Source of the DNA: RPQJ01 sp963706535
Lineage (GTDB): Bacteria > Pseudomonadota > Gammaproteobacteria > Steroidobacterales > Steroidobacteraceae
Length of the DNA stretch: 64,000 nt
Assembly (NCBI GenBank): GCA_963706535.1
Contig: CAVPMU010000024.1
Span: forward strand, 62,001-126,000
Direction: 5' to 3'
Part shown: positions 36,659-44,700 of the stretch, piece after piece
Position numbering within the stretch: the stretch's first letter is position 1
Layout of the letters: each line of letters opens with the position of its first letter
The notes under the pieces: model-generated
Databases searched by the model: none
What the model saw: the letters and a program-made list of their open reading frames with translations, nothing else
What the model was told of the DNA's origin: nothing
Translations under genes and position numbers: made by a program

Positions 36659-37287
36659 TTGGCGGCGCCCTGTGCGTGAATATAGGCGATCACGTCGTCG
36701 AGATCCTTGCCGGTCGCGAGCACGTGCGCCATCACGCCCATCTGGCGACCGTAGCGGTCCTCCTTGCGGCCGCCGCGGACGCCGGAACGGAAATTGCCGT
36801 GCTGGCGCTCGATGTAGGCGGCGTCGAGCCCCGCCAGCCGAGGCGACGAGAGCGCCACGTTGCCCTCCGCCTTGCCGCCGTGACAGGCGCCGCACTTGCC
36901 GTGATAGAGGTTGTTGCCGTTGCGCAGGTCCGCGCCGCGCGCCGGGACGACGGTGGTCTTCGGCAGCGACGCGAGGTATGCAGCCACGGCCGCGACCGAG
37001 GCGTCATCGCGCAGCACCGTGACCGCGGCGCGCATCTGCGATCCGGGCACGTCGCCCGGCTCGGCGCCGCGCAGGCCCGCGCGAAAGTTCTGCAACTGCC
37101 GCCGCAGGTAGTCGGCCTGCTGCCCCGCGAGCGCGGGCGCGCCGAGCGCGACATTGCCCTCGGCTCGCCGGCCGTGGCAGGCGACACAAGTCTCGAAGAG
37201 CTCGGGACCGCTGGCGGCACCGGCCACGCCGCACGCGAACGACGCGCACGCGGCCAGCAGGAGCCACGGCCCCGGGCCCGGTTTCAT
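36655..37287 (-). CDS. Dihaem cytochrome c4-like protein
   Basis: A 210-residue tandem cytochrome: signal peptide (about 1-25), then two similar halves with haem sites C34-VA-C37-H38 and C132-GA-C135-H136, each followed by the c4-type GNVALGAPALAGQ / GNVALSSPRLAGL block and a Met ligand (GSQMRAAV, GRQMGVMA). Cytochrome c4 carries electrons in the periplasm, often to terminal oxidases or between dehydrogenases. ATG 37287 has GGGGGAG upstream. It is the first gene after the TetR operator at 37337-37354 and is coupled to the MauG-like gene by a GTGA overlap. Confidence 0.92.
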   Translation of the reverse strand: MKPGPGPWLLLAACASFACGVAGAASGPELFETCVACHGRRAEGNVALGAPALAGQQADYLRRQLQNFRAGLRGAEPGDVPGSQMRAAVTVLRDDASVAAVAAYLASLPKTTVVPARGADLRNGNNLYHGKCGACHGGKAEGNVALSSPRLAGLDAAYIERQHGNFRSGVRGGRKEDRYGRQMGVMAHVLATGKDLDDVIAYIHAQGAAK

Positions 37288-37336
37288 CGCAACTCCCCCA
37301 CTGGCCGGCGGTTGCCGCCGAGCCGACGTTTTCAAA

Positions 37337-37354
37337 GTGGTACGTTTGTACCAC
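37337..37354. promoter_or_regulatory. Palindromic TetR operator before the cytochrome operon
   Basis: GTGGTAC and GTACCAC form a perfect 7-bp inverted repeat around GTTT, 50 bp upstream of the cytochrome c4 start and just after the tetR gene. The centre-symmetric form fits TetR binding; the assignment is from position. Confidence 0.65.
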
Positions 37355-37390
37355 CACGTTCGACGTGCGTAAAGACGGGCCCGGGCGGCT

Positions 37391-38047
37391 TCAGCCCGAC
37401 CCTTGCGCGGGCGACACGATGCGGACGAGGTGGCTGACGATGACCGGACGGATCGTCGCGAGTCCGGCATCGCCCGCCTCGGCCAGCACCGCGCGCTTCT
37501 CGAGCCCGAGCAGCAGGCTGTAGGACATCTGCGCGTCGATCGCCGGGGTCTGCGAGCCGAGCGCGGCGTGGAATTCCTCGAGGAATCGGAGGTCTTCCGA
37601 CTGCCGCGCGCGCACGACGGCGCGCAGTTTCGGCACGCGCGCCGCCTCGTGCAGGAACGCGAACTCCAGCACGCGGTCGGGACGATGCCGCGTCACCTGG
37701 TCGACGACGTACGCCGCCGCGACGTTGGCCAGGCGTTCGACGAGCGCCTCGTCCACCCCGCCGCCGGCCTCGGCCTCCTGCACGGCCGCGAGTGCACTCG
37801 CGTGGAACTCGCGCACCTGCCGCTGCGTGTGCTGCGACCAGTGCAGGAACGACTCGGCGATCAGGTCCTCGAGGTCGCGGAAATAATAGGTCGTGGACGC
37901 GAGCGGCACCCGCGCCTCGGCCGCCACGGTGCGGTGGCTCACGGCGCGCAGGCCGTCGCGCCGCAGGATGCGCAAGGTCGCCTCGAGGATTTCGCGGCGC
38001 CGCAGCTGCCCGCTCGGACGCAGCTCGGCGGTCGGCCGTCCGTTCAA
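37391..38047 (-). CDS. TetR-family transcriptional regulator
   Basis: A 218-residue TetR protein. The N-terminal helix-turn-helix (about residues 17-63) reads REILEATLRILRRDGLRAVSHRTVAAEA with the recognition-helix end STTYYFRDLEDL. The C-terminal ligand domain has no diagnostic motif. It sits between the lipoprotein cytochrome gene (22 bp upstream) and cytochrome c4 (103 bp downstream), with a perfect palindrome in the latter gap. It probably represses the cytochrome/peroxidase/receptor operon until a substrate or product binds. Confidence 0.88.
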   Translation of the reverse strand: MNGRPTAELRPSGQLRRREILEATLRILRRDGLRAVSHRTVAAEARVPLASTTYYFRDLEDLIAESFLHWSQHTQRQVREFHASALAAVQEAEAGGGVDEALVERLANVAAAYVVDQVTRHRPDRVLEFAFLHEAARVPKLRAVVRARQSEDLRFLEEFHAALGSQTPAIDAQMSYSLLLGLEKRAVLAEAGDAGLATIRPVIVSHLVRIVSPAQGSG

Positions 38048-38069
38048 GCTTGCCTCCCCCCAGGCGCGA

Positions 38070-38456
38070 TCAGTTGTTCTTCGCGCCCTGCTCCACCCAG
38101 GTGCGGATCGTCCTGATCTCGTCGGCCGTGAGCGGGTCCTGCCCGCCGTGCGGCATCTTGATCGACGGGTCGACGCGTCCTTCGATGAGCATGACCAGCA
38201 CGCTGGTGAGCGGATCCCCCGGCAGCACGACCGGCCCGAAGCGCGTGCCCTTCATCAGCGAATCATAACCCTCGAGGTCGAAGCCGCTCGCCACGTAGCC
38301 GGCCTGCCCCGGGACGTGACAGGACGTACAGTGCTTCTCGAGGATCGGAGCGACGTCGGCCTGGTACCTCACCTCGGCTGGCGGACGCTCGCAACCCGAG
38401 AGCAGGACGAACGACGCGGCCACGACGGGCAGCATGCGGAACATGGCAGTGTTCAT
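38070..38456 (-). CDS. Lipoprotein c-type cytochrome
   Basis: A 128-residue single-haem cytochrome. The lipobox LLSGC (C22) suggests lipid anchoring, and the haem site is C43-TS-C46-H47 in ILEKHCTSCH, with a later Met ligand in PSIKMPHGG. The sequence QADVAPILEKHC and the end GQDPLTADEIRTIRTWVEQGAKNN resemble the domain known from planctomycete-type cytochromes. ATG 38456 has AGGAA upstream. It precedes tetR by 22 bp and probably shares the redox role of the downstream cytochrome genes. Confidence 0.85.
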   Translation of the reverse strand: MNTAMFRMLPVVAASFVLLSGCERPPAEVRYQADVAPILEKHCTSCHVPGQAGYVASGFDLEGYDSLMKGTRFGPVVLPGDPLTSVLVMLIEGRVDPSIKMPHGGQDPLTADEIRTIRTWVEQGAKNN

Positions 38457-38526
38457 GACGGTTCCTGGTGGACCATGAAGTGCACGTGACGCTGTGCCGG
38501 CCACGGGCCGCCGGCAATCCGATCTT

Positions 38527-39153
38527 CTACCTAAGCCACCCTGGCCGCACCAGCCTGAAGGTCAGGTTGATCCGTTCGCCCACGGGGCGCGTGGTCTTCG
38601 GCACCGCGTGCACCCAGTGGCGCTGGGTCGATGCGGCCATCAGCAGCAGGTTGCCGTGCGCGAGCGACAGGTCGAGCTTGTGGTCCTTGCGGCGTCGGTG
38701 GCGCAGGCAGAAGCGCCGCGTCGCGCCGAGCGAGACCGAGGCGATCACGGGCGCGGGACCGAGTTCCGGCTCGTCGTCGGCATGCCAGCCCATGCCGTCC
38801 CGCCCGTCGCGATACAGGTTCAGGAGCACGGCGTTGAACGGCGTGCCCGCAAGGCCCTCGACGCGTTCGCGAATGTGTTGCAGTCGTGGAGTCCACGGCC
38901 GCGGCACGTGTGCCGTGCCGGAGTACGTGTAGTGCGCCGACGGGTCGCCGTGCCAGGCAACGAGGCGCGGCACCGGCCGGCGTGCGCCGAAGATGACGAT
39001 CTCTTCCTGCTGCCAGTCGATCCCCTGGCGCAGTTCGGCAAAGAGCTCTGCCGCCTGGTCCGCCTCGAACGCATCTGGCCACAGTCGCAGGGCGCCATCG
39101 GGCAGGTCGATCCCGATCGAGCCGTCATCGAGTTCACGTCGCAGAGCAGCCAT
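38527..39153 (-). CDS. AlkB-like 2-oxoglutarate/Fe(II) dioxygenase
   Basis: A 208-residue AlkB-family enzyme, which oxidatively removes alkyl groups from damaged nucleic-acid bases. The iron ligands are H124 and D126 in GWHADDE and H182 in WVHAVPKT; the 2-oxoglutarate-binding arginines are in ERINLTFR near residue 200. The substrate-loop segment NAVLLNLYRDGRDGMGW is typical of the bacterial AlkB group nearest ALKBH2/3. The ATG at 39153 lacks a strong Shine-Dalgarno but begins the conserved region. No ada or alkA gene is adjacent. Confidence 0.92.
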   Translation of the reverse strand: MAALRRELDDGSIGIDLPDGALRLWPDAFEADQAAELFAELRQGIDWQQEEIVIFGARRPVPRLVAWHGDPSAHYTYSGTAHVPRPWTPRLQHIRERVEGLAGTPFNAVLLNLYRDGRDGMGWHADDEPELGPAPVIASVSLGATRRFCLRHRRRKDHKLDLSLAHGNLLLMAASTQRHWVHAVPKTTRPVGERINLTFRLVRPGWLR

Positions 39154-39223
39154 GGGTGGACAGCCTAGCGCGGGCTGCGTGGCCGGCGCACAATGATGCG
39201 ATGCAGCATTACTGGAGCCGGCC

Positions 39224-40144
39224 ATGCCCAGCGTCCGCGCCCGCCTGACCAACGCCTTCCTGCGCCTGGCCGTGAAGCCCGTGTGGCGCCCCGGACTCGA
39301 GATCGGGGAAGTGCGCGCGCGCGCGGCGAAGATCGACGCCCGCCTCGCACGCGGCGCGCCACCCATCGCGACCGAGGAGACGGTCGCCGGCGGCGTGCCC
39401 GCGACGTGGTTCGGCGAGCCGGCGCTGGCCGCGCGCGGCACCATCCTCTACCTGCACGGCGGCGCCTGGGTGATGCACCTGCCGGGCGTCTACCGGCGCT
39501 TCGCCACGCTGCTCTCGCAGCTGACCGGCATGCGCGTGCTGCTGCCGGACTATCGACTGGCCCCCGAGCACCCGTTCCCCGCGGCGATCGACGATTGTTT
39601 CGCGGCCTACAACTGGCTGCTCGAGCAGGGCCACGCCGATCGGCCGCTGGTCGTGGCGGGGGATTCGGCCGGCGGCGGCCTGACGCTGGTCACGCTCATG
39701 CGCGCCCGCAACGCGATGCTGCCGATGCCGGACTGCGCGGTGATGCTCTCGCCCGCGGCCGATCTCACCTTCTCGGGCCCGTCGGTCAGGTACAACGCCG
39801 ATGCCGACCCGATGTTCTCGATCGCCTCCGTCGACCTGCTGGCCGACAAGTACTGCCCGGGCCAGGACCTCGGCAACCCGCGCCTCTCGCCGCTGTTCGG
39901 GTCCTGGGAGGGCCTGCCGCCGCTGCTCTTCCACGTGGGCTCGACCGAGATGCTGCTCGACGATTCCGTGCGTGCGCACGACCGTGCGCGCCAGGCCGGC
40001 GTGGATGCAACGATCGAGGTGTACCTGGACGTGCCGCACGTGTTCCACGCCTTCGCGTGGCTGCCGGAGGCCAAGGTCGCCACGCGCGCCATCGGCGAAT
40101 ACATCACGAACCGCACGCAGCGCACGAGGCGCGATTCAGCCTGA
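39224..40144 (+). CDS. Alpha/beta hydrolase, hormone-sensitive-lipase-like esterase
   Basis: A 306-residue carboxylesterase of the HSL (family IV) group. Oxyanion-hole motif LHGGAW near residues 76-81, the DYRLAPEHPFPAA signature, nucleophile elbow GDSAGGG near 145-151, acidic residue in the STEMLLDDS segment and His in VPHVFHAF. All parts are intact. The N-terminus is a membrane-leaning helix-rich segment as in related lipid esterases. It converges with, and overlaps by 9 bp, a related but damaged hydrolase gene on the other strand. Confidence 0.9.
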   Translation: MPSVRARLTNAFLRLAVKPVWRPGLEIGEVRARAAKIDARLARGAPPIATEETVAGGVPATWFGEPALAARGTILYLHGGAWVMHLPGVYRRFATLLSQLTGMRVLLPDYRLAPEHPFPAAIDDCFAAYNWLLEQGHADRPLVVAGDSAGGGLTLVTLMRARNAMLPMPDCAVMLSPAADLTFSGPSVRYNADADPMFSIASVDLLADKYCPGQDLGNPRLSPLFGSWEGLPPLLFHVGSTEMLLDDSVRAHDRARQAGVDATIEVYLDVPHVFHAFAWLPEAKVATRAIGEYITNRTQRTRRDSA

Positions 40145-40889
40145 CAGGAACCGCGCGACCTCCTCGAGCGCGCGATTGGCGTCGCGCAGCACGCCGGCGT
40201 GCATCTGGAAGACGTGCCAGCGGCGCGGATAGACGCCCAGGGTCGAGCGGACGCCGGCAGCCTCGAGCCGCGCGTGCAATCGTCGGGAATCCGGCAGCAG
40301 CAACTCGTCGGTGCCGACCTGGATCAGCGTGCGCGGCAGGCCCGCGAGGCTCGTGAGGTCCGCGAAGACGGGGGACGCGAGCGGCTCGTGCGCGTCACGA
40401 CCCGCGAGATAGCAACCGGCGCATTCAGCGAGCCACGCATCATCGAGCAGCACCTCGCCGGGCGGCGCCTCCCTCGGACGCTCGCCCGCGAGATCCACCC
40501 ATGGCGAGAACAGCGCAATCGCATCTGGCGGCGGCAGGCCGAGCCCACGCAGTACGAGCGCCGTGGCGACGCAGAGGCCGCCACCGGCCGAATCGCCGAC
40601 GAGAGCAATCCCGGTCCCATCGTGACCGCCGGCGACCAGGCCCCGGTAGGCCGCGACCGCGTCGTCCACCGCAGCCGGGAAGGGGTGCTCGGGAGCGAGG
40701 CGATAGTCGGCCGCAAAGACGCGCGCCTGGCAACGGAGCGCGAGGTGGCCGGTGAGCGCGCGGTGCGTCACGGGCGAGCCCACGCAATAGGCGCCGCCGT
40801 GCCACCGGCCTGCCGGCGCGGAAGATGGGTCTGACGAGCGTGCCGAGCGCGCCACGCAGCGCTGCGGCGACCATGCGCTCGAACGGCAA
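40136..40889 (-). pseudogene. Decayed HSL-like esterase with internal deletion and frameshift
   Basis: The readable end (about 40136-40820) has HGGAYCVGSP, DYRLAPEHPFPAA, GDSAGGG, the PLASPVFADL block and a C-terminal RWHVFQMH, as in the neighbouring intact esterase. Ahead of HGGAY the family needs some 70-80 residues, but here a start-like stretch MVAAALRGALGTLVRPIF, encoded from about 40889 in another frame, is followed within a few codons by the HGG motif. An internal deletion of roughly 50-70 codons plus a frame change explains this. The core sheet could not form, so the gene is probably dead. Confidence 0.65.
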
Positions 40890-40893
40890 GGGA

Positions 40894-41304
40894 TCAGTCC
40901 GAGCCGAGGATCTCGATGCGCACCCGGTCGAGACCCCGGCGCATCATCCCCAGCGTCACCGCGGCGGCATGGGACAGGTCGGCGATGCGGGAACCGACGA
41001 ACGGGCCGCGGTCATTGACTCGCACTTCGACGCTGCGACCGTTGCGCAGGTTGGTCACCCGCACCCTGGTGCCGAACGGCAGGGTCGGGTGGGCCATGGT
41101 CAGGGCCGAGGCGTCGAACAGTTCGCCGCTGGCAGTCGGCCGGCCGTGGAACCGGTCGCCGTACCAGGAAACGACACCCTCCTGGACCCCGGCCTGGGCG
41201 GCGCCGAACGGCAAGGCGAGCGCCAGCACGGCCAACGCCATGAGGCCGCGCCGGCTCCTGCGCCGGGCAGCCTGGCCCTGGGTACCGGGGTTTTCTCGCG
41301 TCAT
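40894..41304 (-). CDS. RlpA-like septal/endolytic transglycosylase-family lipoprotein-type protein
   Basis: A 136-residue exported protein with a double-psi beta-barrel RlpA domain: signal segment (about 18-38, ending AAQA), then VSWYGDRFHGRPTASGE, AHPTLPFGTRVRVTNL and RVNDRGPFV. The Asp in VNDRGPF and the conserved His near 53 are active-site positions of the family. No SPOR domain and no lipobox cysteine are present, so it is a minimal version of RlpA. Family members cleave naked glycan strands of peptidoglycan. GAGAGG precedes ATG 41304. Confidence 0.87.
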   Translation of the reverse strand: MTRENPGTQGQAARRRSRRGLMALAVLALALPFGAAQAGVQEGVVSWYGDRFHGRPTASGELFDASALTMAHPTLPFGTRVRVTNLRNGRSVEVRVNDRGPFVGSRIADLSHAAAVTLGMMRRGLDRVRIEILGSD

Positions 41305-41333
41305 CGAACGGCCTCTCGAGGGGGCGCCGGGAA

Positions 41334-41375
41334 GGCTGTGGGCTGTGGGCTGAAGGCTGAAGGCTGTGGGCTGTG
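41334..41375. repeat. Six-unit heptanucleotide tandem repeat
   Basis: Six consecutive 7-bp units: GGCTGTG twice, GGCTGAA twice, GGCTGTG twice. It begins 30 bp upstream of the rlpA-like start in the gap before gltB. Copy-number change by slippage could alter the spacing of nearby promoters, but this is not shown. Confidence 0.85.
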
Positions 41376-41703
41376 GGTAAGAGCCACACCACAGACCTGC
41401 CGTGGGGCGCCAAGTTCAGGACAGTTTACCAGAGGGTTCCTGGCGGGCCGGGCAGCCTGCCACAAAAATCATATGAATCATGGTTTTATGTTCAATCTGA
41501 CGGCGCATCGGCAGCACCGTGGCATGAGCTCCCCGCACGCCGGGCCAACGTCCTTTTGTTGCAGTGCATTGACGCCGGCAAGCCCTCATGTCATATGAGT
41601 GTCGATTCCACGATCCTGACATTCGTGCGGGGGGCTCCGGCTCGTGCAGCCGCGGCTTCACCGTGTCCTTGAGCCACGCACCCAGGCAGGCAGGCCCGAA
41701 CCG
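41376..41703. other. Intergenic region upstream of gltB
   Basis: About 330 bp with no convincing gene. It holds two copies of the palindrome TCATATGA (41469-41476 and 41591-41598), a stretch of lower GC, and a possible promoter for gltB (TTGACG 41569-41574, 17 bp, CATATG 41592-41597). The -10 is a weak match, so the promoter call is tentative. Confidence 0.45.
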
Positions 41704-44700
41704 ATGAGCACCACTGAGCGCAGCGCCACCACGCGGCCCGGCAAGCAGGGTCTCTACGACCCGCAGTTCGAGCACGACGCCTGTGGCGTCGGTTTCGTGG
41801 TCAACATCAAGGGCCAGAAGTCCCACCGCATCCTCGAGCAGGCCATCCAGGTCCTGAAGAACCTCGACCACCGGGGCGCCTGTGGCTGCGAGGTCAACAC
41901 CGGCGACGGCGCGGGCGTGCTGCTGCAGATGCCCCACGCCTTCAACGAGGAGGTCTGCCGCAAGGCCCGCATCCCGCTGCCCGCCCCCGGCGAGTACGGC
42001 AGCGGCATCATCTTCCTGCCCCGCAATCCCACCGTTCGACGCCAGATCGAGCAGAAGTTCGAGCAGGTGGTGCAGTCCGAGGGCCAGCACGTCATCGGCT
42101 GGCGCACGGTGCCGACCTCGAACGGCATGCTCGGCGAGACCGCGCGCTCCTGCGAGCCCTTCATGCGGCAGGTGTTCATCCGCCGCGACGCCTCGCTCGC
42201 CGACGAGTTCGACTTCGAGCGCAAGCTCTACGTGATCCGCAAGCGCGCCTACAACGAGATCCGCACCTCCACGCTGGCGGGCGCCGAGTACTGGTACGTG
42301 GTGAGCCTCTCCTGCCGCACGTTCGTCTACAAGGGCATGCTGCTCACGACCCAGCTCGACCAGTACTTCACCGACCTGCACAACCCCCTTATCGAGACGG
42401 CGCTGGCGCTGGTGCACTCGCGCTTCAGCACCAACACCTTCCCGAGCTGGGACCGCGCCCACCCGTACCGCTACATCGCGCACAACGGCGAGATCAACAC
42501 GGTGCGCGGCAATTCCAACTGGATGCACGCGCGCGAGGCGCGCTTCGAGGCGGAGCTGTTCGGCGAGGACATCGCGAAGGTGAGCCCGATCATCAACCCG
42601 AACGGCAGCGACTCGGGGATGCTCGACAACACGCTCGAGCTGCTCTACCTCTCGGGTCGCTCGCTGCCGCACGCGATGATGATGATGATCCCCGAGCCCT
42701 GGTCGGGCCACGAGGGCATGGACGATGCCAAGCGCGCCTTCTACCAGTACCACTCGAGCCTGATGGAGCCCTGGGACGGCCCCGCCTCCATCGCCTTCAC
42801 GGACGGCAGGCAGATCGGCGCGGTGCTCGACCGCAACGGCCTGCGGCCGTCGCGCTACTACGTAACGAGAGACGACCTGGTGATCATGGCCTCCGAGGCC
42901 GGCGTGCTCGACGTGCCGCCCGAGGACGTCGTGCACAAGGGCCGCCTGCAGCCGGGACGCATGTTCCTGGTGGACACCGAGCAGGGCCGCATCATCGACG
43001 ACGAGGAGATCAAGCGGACGGTCGCGACGCAGCGGCCGTATCGCGAGTGGCTGGACGAGTACCTGGTCCACATCGACGACCTGCCGGCCGCGCCCGAGGT
43101 CCCGGCGCCCGATCCGGACACGCTGCTGCAGCGCCAGGTCGCGTTCGGCTACACCTACGAGGACGAGCGCATCGTGCTGACGCCGATGGCGCGCGACGGC
43201 GTGGAGGCCGTGGGCTCGATGGGCAACGACGCCGCTCTCGCGGTGCTGTCGAACAAGCCGCGGCTGCTCTACGACTACTTCAAGCAGCTGTTCGCGCAGG
43301 TGACGAACCCGCCGATCGACTGCATCCGCGAGGAGTTGATCACGTCGGCGGAGACGCGCCTCGGCTCCGAGGGCAACCTGCTGAACCCGCAGCCCTCCGA
43401 CTGCCGCCGCCTCGAGATCAAGTGGCCGATCCTCACCAACGAGGAGTTCGCCAAGGTCCGCCGCATGGACCTGCCGGGGCTGCGCGTCGGGGTGCTGCCG
43501 ATCCTGTTCCGCGTGACGCGCGGCGAGAAGGGCCTCGTCAAGTCGATGGAGGAGCTGAGGCTCATGGCCCGGCGCCTGATCGAGGAGGAGGAGGTCAACC
43601 TCATCGTGCTGAGCGACCGTGGCGTGAACAAGGAGTTCGCGCCCATCCCGTCGCTGATGGCCGTGGCGGGGCTGCACCACTACCTGATCCGCGAGGGGCT
43701 GCGCACGCGCGTGAGCCTGGTGCTCGAGACCGGCGAGGCGCGCGAAGTGCACCACTTCTCGCTGCTGATCGGCTACGGCGTGAGCGCCATCAATCCCTAC
43801 GTGGCCTTCGAGACGATCGACCGCATGATCGACTCGGGGCTGCTCACCGGCGTCGACTACAAGGCGGCCTGCAGGAACTACGTGAAGGCCGCGGCCAAGG
43901 GCGTCATCAAGGTCGCCTCCAAGATGGGCATCTCCTCGCTGCAGAGCTACCGCGGCGCGCAGGTGTTCGAGGCGCTGGGCCTGCGGCAGGACGTGATCGA
44001 CGAGTACTTCAGCTGGACGCCGTCACGCGTCGGCGGCATCGGCACGGACGTGATCGCGCAGGAAGTGCTGATGCGCCACCAGGCGGCGTTCCCCGAGCGC
44101 CCGCTCGAGCGCCACGCGCTGCCCGCGGGCGGCCAGTACCAGTGGCGCTCAGAAGGCGAGGCGCACCTCTTCAACCCGGAGTCCATCCATCGCCTGCAGA
44201 AGGCCGTGCGCACCGGCAGCTACCAGACCTTCAAGGCCTACTCGCGGCTGGTGAACGACCAGGCCGTGAACCTCTGCACGCTGCGCGGGCTGCTCGAGTT
44301 CAAGGCGGGCGATGCGATCCCGCTCGAGGAGGTCGAGCCCGCCGAGGACATCATGAAGCGCTTCAAGACCGGCGCGATGTCCTACGGCTCGATCAGCAAG
44401 GAGGCCCACGAGACGCTCGCGATCGCGATGAACCGCATCGGCGGCAAGAGCAACACCGGCGAGGGCGGCGAGGACCCCGAGCGCTTCGTGCCGCTGCCGA
44501 ACGGCGACTCGAGGAACTCCGCGATCAAGCAGGTGGCCTCGGGGCGCTTCGGCGTGACCAGCGAGTACCTGGTGAGCGCGAAGGAGCTGCAGATCAAGAT
44601 GGCGCAGGGCGCCAAGCCCGGCGAGGGTGGCCAGCTGCCCGGCACCAAGGTCTACCCGTGGGTGGCCAGGACCCGCCACACGACGGCGGGGGTCGGACTG

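Noticed and set aside
41469..41598. Two TCATATGA palindromes upstream of gltB as a regulator-binding pair
   Set aside because: An 8-bp palindrome twice in 130 bp is weak evidence, and the spacing matches no helical or known-operator rule I could apply. Mentioned only in the intergenic description.
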